Source of the DNA: a virus
Direction: 5' to 3' (one strand)
Length of the DNA stretch: 20,460 nt
Virus record (IMG/VR): IMGVR_UViG_3300020201_000280
Span: 1-20,460 of that record
This document shows positions 6,404 to 13,578 of the stretch, piece by piece. The notes beneath the pieces are model-generated. The model did not search any database, was not told where the DNA came from, and saw only the letters and a program-made list of their open reading frames with translations. Within the stretch, counting starts at the first letter, position 1; each line of letters starts with the position of its first letter. Both the position numbers and the translations under genes were made by a program.

Positions 6404-7116
6404 AGCGCTATATCATATGGTTAGTTATATTTGCAGCTCTAGAAATAGGGCTGGCTTTGTATCTCACTGTATGGAGAGAACATTTCTGGAATGCAGTGGC
6501 TCAAAAGCAATCAGTTACATTCTTACATCAGTTGTTAGTGTTCACAGGAGTGGCACTAGGGGCTTGTTTTGTATCGGGTTTCTCTGGATATTTAGTTAGC
6601 CTGACAGCTATTAAATGGAGAGAGAAATTAAACGATAAAGCATTTCCAATTCGCGAATTGGAAATAGAAAACATATCTCAGCGTATACAAGAAGATTGCA
6701 TGACATACCCAGACCTAGTGCTCAACTTAGCATTCGGCATAGCTAAAGCCATCATGTACATTCTTGTATTCTCAATATCACTTATACTTTCGTACCATTT
6801 CTGGTACTTAGGTGTGTTCATAGCATACACGTTAATAGGGATGGTGGTGACTAGATATATAGCCAAGCCACTCACTAAGAAGCAGAAGCAGTTAACATAT
6901 TTCCAACAGTTTTATAGCCAAATAGGGGTGGTGGTGCCTTTGATTATAATAGCCCCTTTCTATTTTACAACACCAATGACACTGGGAATGCTCATGAGGT
7001 TTAATAGTCTTTCATCCACGATTTTAGAAAACCTCTCATATGGAATTACAAGCTTTGCAACTATCAATAGGTTGATAAGCTGTAGAAAACGACTAAAGGA
7101 AGCAAAAATATTATGA
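6400..7116 (+). CDS. short SbmA/BacA-like peptide-transporter membrane protein
   Basis: 238 residues with about five hydrophobic segments (~4-22, 47-69, 107-130, 134-152, 174-190). Signatures of the SbmA/BacA and ABC_membrane_2 families are present: VWREHFWNAVAQ (24-35, like WNRDFYNALQ), EIENISQRIQED (88-99, like EGASQRIQED of SbmA), and a C-terminal APFYFTTPMTLGMLM (185-199) followed by TINRL (221-225). E. coli SbmA, a proton-driven importer of peptide antibiotics such as microcin B17, has 406 residues; here the middle appears deleted between ~160 and 170. No ATPase is fused. It may be a minimal transporter, or a dominant-negative partner of host SbmA. A 24-bp palindrome lies inside the gene. 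It is coupled on both sides by ATGA. Confidence 0.65.
   Translation: MKRYIIWLVIFAALEIGLALYLTVWREHFWNAVAQKQSVTFLHQLLVFTGVALGACFVSGFSGYLVSLTAIKWREKLNDKAFPIRELEIENISQRIQEDCMTYPDLVLNLAFGIAKAIMYILVFSISLILSYHFWYLGVFIAYTLIGMVVTRYIAKPLTKKQKQLTYFQQFYSQIGVVVPLIIIAPFYFTTPMTLGMLMRFNSLSSTILENLSYGITSFATINRLISCRKRLKEAKIL
6642..6665. repeat. 24-bp perfect palindrome inside the SbmA-like gene
   Basis: The 24 bases ATTTCCAATTCG / CGAATTGGAAAT are each other's exact reverse complement with no spacer. It codes for part of the loop just before the QRIQED motif. No T-run follows it, so it does not look like a terminator. Confidence 0.8.
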
Positions 7117-7763
7117 AACATATAGTTAAAACAGAAGAGGAATGGTTAGAATTACGTAAACAGTACATAACAGCTTCCGAAGCTTCAGTGTTAGTGGGAG
7201 CAGACCCATATTCTTCTCCAGGAAAACTGCGCAACCCAACGCCATTTAGTGGTAATGCATTTACATTTGTAGGACAAGTGTTAGAGCCTGTAGTGGTGGA
7301 CGTAGCAAACAGAGTGATGGGCACCTCGTTTCAGCTGTATGAGAATGCAGAAGGACATAAAGAGTTCTACACGGAAGGACTGATAGGAGCAACACCTGAT
7401 GCACATCAAGATAGAAAAATTTTGATGGAATGTAAAACAACACGTCCACACACATATTTAAAATATTCGTCTGTTCCACCAAGTAAGTATTTAATACAAT
7501 TGTTAGTGCAACTTATGTGTACAAACCTGGATGAGGGATATTTAGCTATTATGTCCACAGACCTAACACAAGCATCAGCGAAGCTGGTTTGGCCAATAGC
7601 AATATTTAAATTGTGGAAATGTGGGACAATATGTGATATACTTAAGACACAAGCAGAGAAATTTACAAAAGCTTGTGATGAAGGTAAAAGTTTTAGAGTG
7701 GATTCTAAAATTAAACAGAGAGTGAGACTCCTTCTCACATTGTGTTATGAGAGGACTATATGA
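7113..7763 (+). CDS. YqaJ-type phage recombination exonuclease
   Basis: 216 residues of the PD-(D/E)xK nuclease superfamily, YqaJ/lambda Exo branch; degrades one strand of double-stranded DNA ends to feed recombination. Seen: ITASEASVLVGADPYSSP (19-36, the conserved start), GQVLEP (Glu58), IGATPDA (Asp96) and LMECKTT (Glu106, Lys108), the full catalytic set. Lambda Exo is 226 residues, so it is full length. No annealing partner (RecT/Bet/Erf) is evident beside it; the SSB candidate might fill in. Starts in ATGA with the SbmA-like gene and ends in ATGA with the metalloprotease. Confidence 0.85.
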   Translation: MKHIVKTEEEWLELRKQYITASEASVLVGADPYSSPGKLRNPTPFSGNAFTFVGQVLEPVVVDVANRVMGTSFQLYENAEGHKEFYTEGLIGATPDAHQDRKILMECKTTRPHTYLKYSSVPPSKYLIQLLVQLMCTNLDEGYLAIMSTDLTQASAKLVWPIAIFKLWKCGTICDILKTQAEKFTKACDEGKSFRVDSKIKQRVRLLLTLCYERTI

Positions 7764-8314
7764 AAAAAACAACAGATTTTATATATGAACTAGTAATTGT
7801 AATTTTATTATACGCACTTGTAATAGGAGCAGTTTATTTAATATACACTAAAAATTTCAGTCAAAGTGCAGTGGATGAAAGAGTGAGAGACATATATCAA
7901 CAACTAATAGTTAACACAGGACAATCACAAGAAGCTCTTCCTTTGGTCATAGTGGAGTCTCCGGAAATAAACGCTTATAATGATGGCAATAACATTGTTA
8001 TATATAGAGGACTTATTGATTCAACAGAAAGTTGGGATGAGGTGGCATTAGTGCTCGGGCATGAAATTGCCCACGGGATGCTTTGGCATTTAAGAATGCT
8101 AAATCAGTGGAAATCATTTAATGATCAGGAAGTTAGTGTCATGGAAGCTAATGCAGACAAACTAGGGGTTGTATATATGATGAAAGCAGGGTACGATGTG
8201 TGTAAAGGAAGAGAGATGTTCAAGCACTGGAAAGAACTAAGGGGGAATGCGTTAGCACAATCTCACCCAGACTTTTCATATAGATATGACGAATTAAATA
8301 TTAACTGCAACTAG
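7760..8314 (+). CDS. membrane-anchored M48-type zinc metalloprotease
   Basis: 184 residues. One N-terminal membrane helix (~10-30) is followed by a gluzincin domain: HEIAH (101-105), a third ligand in EANAD (Glu129, with Asp133), and a late SHPDFSYRYDEL (168-179) resembling the tHPs..R..L end of M48 peptidases (HtpX, BepA, LoiP). The NAYNDGNNIVIYRGLI stretch (71-86) matches the M48 strand before the zinc helix. It probably sits in the inner membrane, with the side of the catalytic domain uncertain. It is distinct from the second M48-like gene at 18873. Coupled by ATGA to the exonuclease gene. Confidence 0.8.
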   Translation: MKKTTDFIYELVIVILLYALVIGAVYLIYTKNFSQSAVDERVRDIYQQLIVNTGQSQEALPLVIVESPEINAYNDGNNIVIYRGLIDSTESWDEVALVLGHEIAHGMLWHLRMLNQWKSFNDQEVSVMEANADKLGVVYMMKAGYDVCKGREMFKHWKELRGNALAQSHPDFSYRYDELNINCN

Positions 8315-8324
8315 GAGAAACAAA

Positions 8325-8552
8325 ATGGCAATTAAGAATGCTTCAGCAATTGGACAAGCCATCAATTTAGCGGCAGCAGACGCCAGGAAACATGATGAAG
8401 AATCCAATCCAGCATACATATATAAAAGATATGTTTATTGGACATCCATATGCAGCGCCATCCAGGACTCTGACATAGAGATGATTCAAGAGGTTATAGC
8501 TAATTCGGATTTCGACAGTCTTATTAAAAAACTTAAGGAGACATTATCATGA
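8325..8552 (+). CDS. small hypothetical protein
   Basis: 75 residues, not recognised. Mostly helical (AIGQAINLAAADARKHDEE; IEMIQEVIANSDFDSLIKKL), soluble. AGGAGAAAC at 8313-8321 precedes ATG 8325. Stop and next start overlap as ATGA. It sits between the metalloprotease and a DUF5664-like protein. Confidence 0.55.
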   Translation: MAIKNASAIGQAINLAAADARKHDEESNPAYIYKRYVYWTSICSAIQDSDIEMIQEVIANSDFDSLIKKLKETLS

Positions 8553-8860
8553 GGGGGTGTAGACAACAAATTCTAGACATGTTAGAAGAAGTGAAAGAAG
8601 ACGTTATGCATGTGTTTGATTTTGGAGCACGTAAACATCCCGATTCAGGGGAGACACCAAATTTCTTGACACCCACAGGAAACAAATGTTCTTTAACAGT
8701 TAGAGGTAATAGCTGTTTACATCACTCATCAGATGTGCGATCGGGGGAAAAAGAAGATGGTGAGAGCGGATTACACCCTGCCTTGCACTTAATTGCTTCA
8801 GCTGCTATACTGTATATACGACAGAAGAGAAATATTGTCCACCCAGAGGACATGGGATAA
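8549..8860 (+). CDS. DUF5664-like small protein (tentative)
   Basis: 103 residues. FDFGARKH (24-31), a central HH, and DGESGLHPALHLIASAAILYI (70-90) resemble the order of motifs in phage DUF5664 proteins (GAxKYG, HL, DxESGxxHLxHAA), some annotated as dATP/dGTP diphosphohydrolase N-termini. The His/Asp/Glu residues could bind a metal, consistent with a nucleotide-pool role beside replication genes. The match is partial and made by eye. ATG overlaps the upstream stop as ATGA. Confidence 0.4.
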   Translation: MRGCRQQILDMLEEVKEDVMHVFDFGARKHPDSGETPNFLTPTGNKCSLTVRGNSCLHHSSDVRSGEKEDGESGLHPALHLIASAAILYIRQKRNIVHPEDMG

Positions 8861-8865
8861 TAGTT

Positions 8866-9120
8866 ATGCAAAGTAAGAGACATAGTATTATAGAATCATG
8901 TACGAACGTTGCTAGTGGAATGGCAATAGCATTCGCTATTTCCCAGCTAGCACACTGGTTTGAGCCACAAATTCAGAAATATATATGGAGCGGATTTGAA
9001 TGGCACATATCAGCAGGAAGTAATGTAATAATGACTATGCTATTAACTGTGGTATCTGTAATAAGAGGATACGCATGGAGACGACATTTCAACGCTAAAT
9101 TGACCGAGGAGCAACAATGA
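8866..9120 (+). CDS. small two-helix membrane protein (DUF7220-like)
   Basis: 84 residues. RHSIIESCTNVASGMAIAFAI (5-25) and a second hydrophobic segment (~53-68) ending in VIRGYAWRRHFN match a widespread phage family with the pattern R.hS..E..tN...G......Q...F ... S..RsY..RR.F. The function of the family is not established. Its stop overlaps the PrkA start as ATGA, so it is translated with the kinase. Confidence 0.6.
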   Translation: MQSKRHSIIESCTNVASGMAIAFAISQLAHWFEPQIQKYIWSGFEWHISAGSNVIMTMLLTVVSVIRGYAWRRHFNAKLTEEQQ

Positions 9121-11012
9121 AACTTCAAAAGAAAGAGTATGACATAGAGGTTATGTCAATGGAAAAATACTTAAAGCTCGCCCAGAAAGATAGTTCTGTT
9201 CTCGACTCAGCTGCTCAGAGAATGTTGAAAGCTATAGGTGAGCCAATTAAGAAAGACACATCTAAAGACCCTCGACTTAGCCGTATATTCGGCAACAGAA
9301 CAATTAGACAATATGAAGTGTTTAAGGATTTCTATGGATTAGAGGAAGTTGTTTCTAGAATTATATCTTTCTTCCAACATGCTGCCCAAAATTTAGAGGA
9401 ATCCCGACAAATATTGTACTTGCTAGGACCTGTAGGTTCAGCCAAAAGCTCACTTGTTGAACGACTTAAATCTCTTATGGAAAAAAACCCTATATACATT
9501 CTCGCTGACGAGAATGGAACCCCAAGTCCGATTCATGAAAGCCCCTTAGGTGTATGTGGAGAAGATATTCTATCTGACTTAAAAATTAGCGCACCGTTAG
9601 TTATTCCTAGTCCGTGGGCTACAAAACGATTAAAGGAATACAAAGGTGATTTGTCTAAATTCAATGTTATTAAACGCACCCCCAATCAATTAGAACAGGT
9701 GGCAATATCTAAGACGGAGCCAGGCGATGAAAACAATCAAGATATTTCTGCGCTTGTGGGAAAAGTTGATATTAGAAAACTGGAACATTACGCTCAAAAT
9801 GATGCCGACGCTTACAGTTTTTGTGGTGGACTATGTTTGTCCAACCAAGGAATCTTGGAATTCGTTGAGATGTTCAAGGCTCCTATTAAGATGTTACACC
9901 CGCTGTTAACAGCTACACAAGAACGTAACTATAAGGGAACAGAAGCAATTCCTGCAATCCCGTTCCAAGGAATCATCATTGCACATAGTAATGAATCAGA
10001 GTGGGATACGTTTAAGAACAACAAGAATAATGAAGCGTTCTTAGACAGGGTTTACAGTGTCGAAGTGCCTTATTGTTTACAGATAGATGAGGAACAAAAG
10101 ATTTATAAGAAGCTCCTTAATAGCAGTACATTAAAGGATGCTCCAACAGCACCATACACATTGGACCTACTGGCTCAATTCTCTGTATTAACAAGAATTG
10201 AAAGTCCTGAGAATTCTAACATAGTAACTAAGATGAGGGTGTATAATGGAGAGAACGTCAAAGAAAAAGACTCTAGAGCCAAGAGCTTCCAAGAGTATAA
10301 AGACCAAACAAGTTCTAACGAAGGATTCTCTGGGATTAGCACTCGGCTGGGATATAAAGTCCTCGCTGAAGTTTATAACTTCGATTTTGAAGAAATAGCG
10401 GCTGACCCTGTACATTTGTTGTATGTACTAGAGAAAACTGTTAATAGTGCTAGATTGCCTAAAGAGACACAAGAAAAGTATATTGAATACATCAAGGAAT
10501 ACTTAGTGCCTTACTATGCATCTAAAGTGGGCAAAGACATTCAAACCGCTTATTTAGACTCTTATGATGAGTTTGGACAAGCTTTGTTTGATAGATATAT
10601 TGTATTCGCAGATCATTGGGTTCAAGATAATGATTACAGAGATGTGGACACAGGTCAGATGTTCGATAGAGAAATGCTTAACAAAGAACTAGAAAAGATT
10701 GAGAAGCCAGCTGAAATTTCTAATCCAAAAGATTTCAGACACGAGATTGTAAATTTTGCTCTACGCCATCAGGCTAAGCATGATTCGAAAAATCCTAAAT
10801 GGACTTCTTACGAGAAACTAAAACGAGTTATAGAAGCTACAATGTTTGCTAAAACTCAAGACTTACTCCCTGTGATATCATTCACTGGACAAGGTAATAA
10901 GAGTGAGAAGAAGAAACATGATTCATTCGTTGTTAGAATGCAAGAGCTAGGATACACTGAACGTCAAGTGCGCCGTATCGTAGAGTGGCACATGCGCGTG
11001 GTGAACTCGTGA
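9117..11012 (+). CDS. prkA: PrkA/YeaG-family serine protein kinase
   Basis: 631 residues, near the full length of E. coli YeaG (644). The N-terminal AAA-type domain has Walker A GPVGSAKS (104-111), the family block YSFCGGLCLSNQGILEFVEM with FKAP after it, and IIIAHSNESEWDTFKNNKNN, followed by EAFLDRVY. The C-terminal kinase-like domain has EKIEKPAEISNPKDFRHEIV, PKWTSYEKLKRVIE, LLPVISF and a final GYTERQVRRIVEWHMRV, all strongly conserved in the family. Bacterial PrkA acts in stress, starvation and sporulation responses; kinase activity and, in Bacillus, Lon-like proteolysis have been reported. Both domains appear intact. It starts in ATGA with the membrane protein before it, and is followed by YeaH- and SpoVR-like genes. 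Confidence 0.95.
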   Translation: MKLQKKEYDIEVMSMEKYLKLAQKDSSVLDSAAQRMLKAIGEPIKKDTSKDPRLSRIFGNRTIRQYEVFKDFYGLEEVVSRIISFFQHAAQNLEESRQILYLLGPVGSAKSSLVERLKSLMEKNPIYILADENGTPSPIHESPLGVCGEDILSDLKISAPLVIPSPWATKRLKEYKGDLSKFNVIKRTPNQLEQVAISKTEPGDENNQDISALVGKVDIRKLEHYAQNDADAYSFCGGLCLSNQGILEFVEMFKAPIKMLHPLLTATQERNYKGTEAIPAIPFQGIIIAHSNESEWDTFKNNKNNEAFLDRVYSVEVPYCLQIDEEQKIYKKLLNSSTLKDAPTAPYTLDLLAQFSVLTRIESPENSNIVTKMRVYNGENVKEKDSRAKSFQEYKDQTSSNEGFSGISTRLGYKVLAEVYNFDFEEIAADPVHLLYVLEKTVNSARLPKETQEKYIEYIKEYLVPYYASKVGKDIQTAYLDSYDEFGQALFDRYIVFADHWVQDNDYRDVDTGQMFDREMLNKELEKIEKPAEISNPKDFRHEIVNFALRHQAKHDSKNPKWTSYEKLKRVIEATMFAKTQDLLPVISFTGQGNKSEKKKHDSFVVRMQELGYTERQVRRIVEWHMRVVNS

Positions 11013-11200
11013 GTAGGTTTGGAGATGAAGAAGCCCCCAATGGAGGGCTTCTTTCTCACGACATGGTGAGGAGCACAGCAACTGAAGTGGCAATACTGAA
11101 GAGACAAGTACACGCTTTAACAAGAAATTTGGAACATTTATGTAATCAATATAACCGCTCTTTGTCGGAGAAATTATATGACTATTTCACAAGAAGATAG
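11009..11200 (+). CDS. small coiled-coil protein after PrkA
   Basis: 63 residues if started at GTG 11009, which overlaps the PrkA stop as GTGA; a start at ATG 11063 would give 46 residues. The helical part (TEVAILKRQVHALTRNLEHL) has heptad-like leucine/valine spacing. A strong hairpin at 11028-11053 lies inside the longer version, arguing that either the shorter form is real or the gene is reached only by read-through. No family recognised. Confidence 0.45.
   Translation: MSRFGDEEAPNGGLLSHDMVRSTATEVAILKRQVHALTRNLEHLCNQYNRSLSEKLYDYFTRR
11028..11053 (+). terminator. intrinsic terminator or attenuator after PrkA
   Basis: AAGAAGCCC (11028-11036) pairs with GGGCTTCTT (11045-11053), a perfect 9-bp stem with further C-G pairing in the loop, followed by TCTC (11054-11057). 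The T-run is short (CTTCTTTCTC overall), so termination may be partial. It sits 16 bases after the PrkA stop and before the YeaH-like gene, so it could lower expression of YeaH and SpoVR relative to the kinase. Confidence 0.6.
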
Positions 11201-11243
11201 ACAGCCAGAACCCATTCCTGTAATTCCGCCCTTTGGAGGCTAA
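11178..11243 (+). CDS. 21-residue proline-rich micro-ORF upstream of YeaH
   Basis: MTISQEDRQPEPIPVIPPFGG, 21 residues. It has its own GGAG at 11167-11170, overlaps the end of the previous small gene, and stops one base before ATG 11245 of the YeaH-like gene, with the YeaH ribosome site inside its last codons. It may be a leader ORF that couples or tunes YeaH translation; the run of prolines could slow ribosomes. It could also be chance. Confidence 0.3.
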   Translation: MTISQEDRQPEPIPVIPPFGG

Positions 11244-11244
11244 C

Positions 11245-12393
11245 ATGACAATCATAGACAAAAGAAAGACAGGAAAGAACAAGTCTGTAGGTAATAGGCA
11301 GAAGTTCATTAAACGATATAAAAGTCGTATCAAACGTTCTATTGATTCTATATCTAGAGATAAAGGGATTACAGACATATTGAAAGACCGTAAAGTTGTC
11401 ATAGATCAAGACGAAATTGAAGAGCCAAACTTTAATTTTGATATGACTAAAGGCGAACGTGACGTAATATTTACAGGTAATAAAACATTACACAAAGGAG
11501 ACAAGATTCACAGGCCTCCGCCCTCAGATGAAGAGGGAACAGAAGGGAGTGACACAGGAGAAGGCTTTGATGAATTCTCTTTTACGCTCACCAAAGAAGA
11601 GTTTTTAGAGTTATATTTCAGTGACATGAAGCTCCCTGAATTTATTAAAGAAAGTATGAAGGGCACAGCTAAGTGGAAGATGAAACGGTCAGGCTACTCC
11701 AAAGAGGGCATACCTCCGAGGCTCGACCTGGTCAAGACTTTAAAGCAAGCCATGGCTAGGAGAATATCCACAAAATCCAAGCGCTATTTGGACGACATTG
11801 ATTTACGTTATAAGCATTTCACTAAACACCCATTCCCTGTGAAGCAAGCCACAATGATTTTATTGATGGACATATCAGGCAGCATGGGAGAGTTTGAAAA
11901 GGGATTGGCTAAGAAGTTCTTCTTGTTGTTATATTTATTTTTGAATAAGGTGTATAAAGATGTCGAAGTCATATTTATCAGTCACACGCAAGATGCTCAA
12001 GAAGTTACAGAACAAGAGTTCTTCTACGGAGAAGAAACCGGTGGCACCGTTGTCTCTTCTGGTTTACAGATGGTTAAAGACATTATAGATAGTCGTATTA
12101 ATTTAAATGAGACGAATGTGTATATAGCCCAGGCTTCAGACGGAGATAATTGGCCTGGAGAAGAAGATTTGATAGCTAGTTTGATGGAAGATTTATTGTC
12201 CAAAGTGCAGTACTTCGCATATATACAAACAGAAGAAGCTGAACGTAAGGAGTATAAAGCTAAATACGGCATTGATGACATATACACCTTATATGCGGCA
12301 TTAGAGGCCTCACACAGAAACTTGAACGCGAAATATGTCAGCTCTGAGGATGAGGTGTACCCTGTGCTTAGAAGTTTATTTGAAGACAACTAA
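11245..12393 (+). CDS. yeaH: YeaH/YhbH-family (DUF444) vWA-domain protein
   Basis: 382 residues; E. coli YeaH is ~427. The N-terminal part is basic with an RFIKRYKSRIKRSI-like element, then VIFTGNKTLHKGDKI and an acidic linker (~95-110). The C-terminal vWA domain has the MIDAS motif MDISGSMG (Asp209, Ser211, Ser213), Thr268 in EETGGTVVSSG and Asp299 in QASDGDNW, so metal-dependent protein binding should be intact. In bacteria this gene sits next to prkA and is a proposed adaptor or substrate of the kinase. The start is ATG 11245 with TTGGAGG at 11232-11238; an in-frame TTG at 11233 lies within that ribosome site and is rejected. Confidence 0.93.
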   Translation: MTIIDKRKTGKNKSVGNRQKFIKRYKSRIKRSIDSISRDKGITDILKDRKVVIDQDEIEEPNFNFDMTKGERDVIFTGNKTLHKGDKIHRPPPSDEEGTEGSDTGEGFDEFSFTLTKEEFLELYFSDMKLPEFIKESMKGTAKWKMKRSGYSKEGIPPRLDLVKTLKQAMARRISTKSKRYLDDIDLRYKHFTKHPFPVKQATMILLMDISGSMGEFEKGLAKKFFLLLYLFLNKVYKDVEVIFISHTQDAQEVTEQEFFYGEETGGTVVSSGLQMVKDIIDSRINLNETNVYIAQASDGDNWPGEEDLIASLMEDLLSKVQYFAYIQTEEAERKEYKAKYGIDDIYTLYAALEASHRNLNAKYVSSEDEVYPVLRSLFEDN

Positions 12394-12409
12394 TTAGAGG
12401 GAGAATATA

Positions 12410-12610
12410 ATGACTAATCCAGACTATAGAACGTGGGCTGACAACATAGTGTTATTAGCACAAGAACACGGAACTGCTAGAGAAGAAATCGAGCATGCCC
12501 TAGAAGCCGCATTTAAACAAGGATATTCTCTAGGACTTAATTATGGATGGGTAATAGAACAAGACAAATATTATAAAGGTTTCGCATATAAAGGAATTCC
12601 TAATGACTAA
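12410..12610 (+). CDS. small helical protein between YeaH and phosphoesterase
   Basis: 66 residues, not recognised. IVLLAQEHGTAREEIEHALE (14-33) and then AAFKQGYSLGLNYG give a two-helix pattern resembling the 56-residue protein at 13399 (LLA..., then DLGYTEGTEDA), so the two may be distant paralogues. GAGGGAGAA at 12397-12405 precedes ATG 12410. It overlaps the phosphoesterase start by eight bases. Confidence 0.55.
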   Translation: MTNPDYRTWADNIVLLAQEHGTAREEIEHALEAAFKQGYSLGLNYGWVIEQDKYYKGFAYKGIPND

Positions 12611-13397
12611 ATTAATATGGGTGTCAGATGTTCATCTAAATTTTCTACAAGATGAAGAACAAGAGAGATATAAGTTTTATGATAAGCTTAAAGAAGCCGA
12701 AGGCGAGCATATATTAATTACAGGTGATATAGCAGAAAGTCATAATGTTGTCATGTATATAGAAGAGATGATGGAGCGTACAGGCAAACCAGTACACTTT
12801 GTTCTTGGCAATCACGACTTCTATGGCTCTAAACTGCTCGATGTTAAGCGTAGCGTACGTCACCTAGGTTACCTACCTAAAAACTTTGGAGTGCCTCTAA
12901 ACGACTCTACAATCCTTATAGGTGTAGACGGATGGGGTGACTGTCGAAATGGTGACTATGAGAACAGCCGCTTAACAATGAGTGACTGGATACACATAGA
13001 AGATTTAAGGATTGAGTATAAGAAGGGTATGAAGGCCCTTAAGAAGAAGCTTATGTATATAGCCGATTTAGATGCGGGCAAATTAAAGCGGCGTGTTATA
13101 AAAGCTATTGCCGAGGGATATACAAATATTATAATAGCAACACATGTTCCTCCCTTTGAAGAAGTTTGTTTGAATGCAGGAAAGAAGAGCACACCGTGTG
13201 GATTACCTTTCTTCACTTCTAAATGTCTAGGAGATACAATTGTCCCTATAGCTAAATCCAACCCAAAGGTTGACTTTTTATGGATTTCGGGCCATACTCA
13301 TAGTAGGGCTAAATATAAGCCATGTAATAATTTAACATCAAAAGTAGCTAAAGCTGAATATTATCATCCTCGAATTGAGGATATTATTGAGGTGTAA
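12603..13397 (+). CDS. calcineurin-like metallophosphoesterase
   Basis: 264 residues with the complete set of two-metal phosphoesterase motifs: SDVHLN (Asp9, His11), GDIAES (41-46), GNHDFYG (69-75), ATHVPPF (His181) and GHTHSR (230-235). The substrate cannot be told from the sequence; relatives cleave phosphoproteins, nucleotides or cyclic nucleotides. Its position inside the PrkA-YeaH-SpoVR cluster invites the idea that it reverses kinase phosphorylation, which is inference only. It is not closely similar to the second phosphoesterase at 17291, which has Gln rather than His in motif I. Confidence 0.85.
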   Translation: MTKLIWVSDVHLNFLQDEEQERYKFYDKLKEAEGEHILITGDIAESHNVVMYIEEMMERTGKPVHFVLGNHDFYGSKLLDVKRSVRHLGYLPKNFGVPLNDSTILIGVDGWGDCRNGDYENSRLTMSDWIHIEDLRIEYKKGMKALKKKLMYIADLDAGKLKRRVIKAIAEGYTNIIIATHVPPFEEVCLNAGKKSTPCGLPFFTSKCLGDTIVPIAKSNPKVDFLWISGHTHSRAKYKPCNNLTSKVAKAEYYHPRIEDIIEV

Positions 13398-13398
13398 A

Positions 13399-13569
13399 AT
13401 GAACATAGTAAAATTTAAAGATGTGAGACAAAAGATTGAAGACGCGGCTGAATTATTGGCGAAGTCAGAACTTTCCAATTTTGAGTACGATGAAGTATTT
13501 AGAATTCTAGAAGTAATATATGACTTGGGATATACTGAAGGTACTGAGGATGCTCACATTTATATATGA
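13399..13569 (+). CDS. small helical protein before SpoVR
   Basis: 56 residues, not recognised; acidic and helical (KIEDAAELLAKSELSNFEYD, then EVFRILEVIYDLGYTEG). The start ATG 13399 directly follows the phosphoesterase stop with GAGGTG at 13390-13395; an upstream in-frame alternative at 13375 is unnecessary. It resembles the 66-residue product at 12410 in layout. Being placed directly before SpoVR, it may be an accessory of that module. Confidence 0.55.
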   Translation: MNIVKFKDVRQKIEDAAELLAKSELSNFEYDEVFRILEVIYDLGYTEGTEDAHIYI

Positions 13570-13578
13570 GGAAATAAT

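Noticed and set aside
7261-7772. Several minus-strand open frames opposite the exonuclease gene
   Set aside because: The plus strand has all YqaJ motifs and coupled starts; the opposite frames are low-complexity shadows.
12024-12389. 121-residue minus-strand open frame
   Set aside because: It lies wholly opposite the well-conserved vWA domain of the YeaH-like gene and has no ribosome site or recognisable motif.
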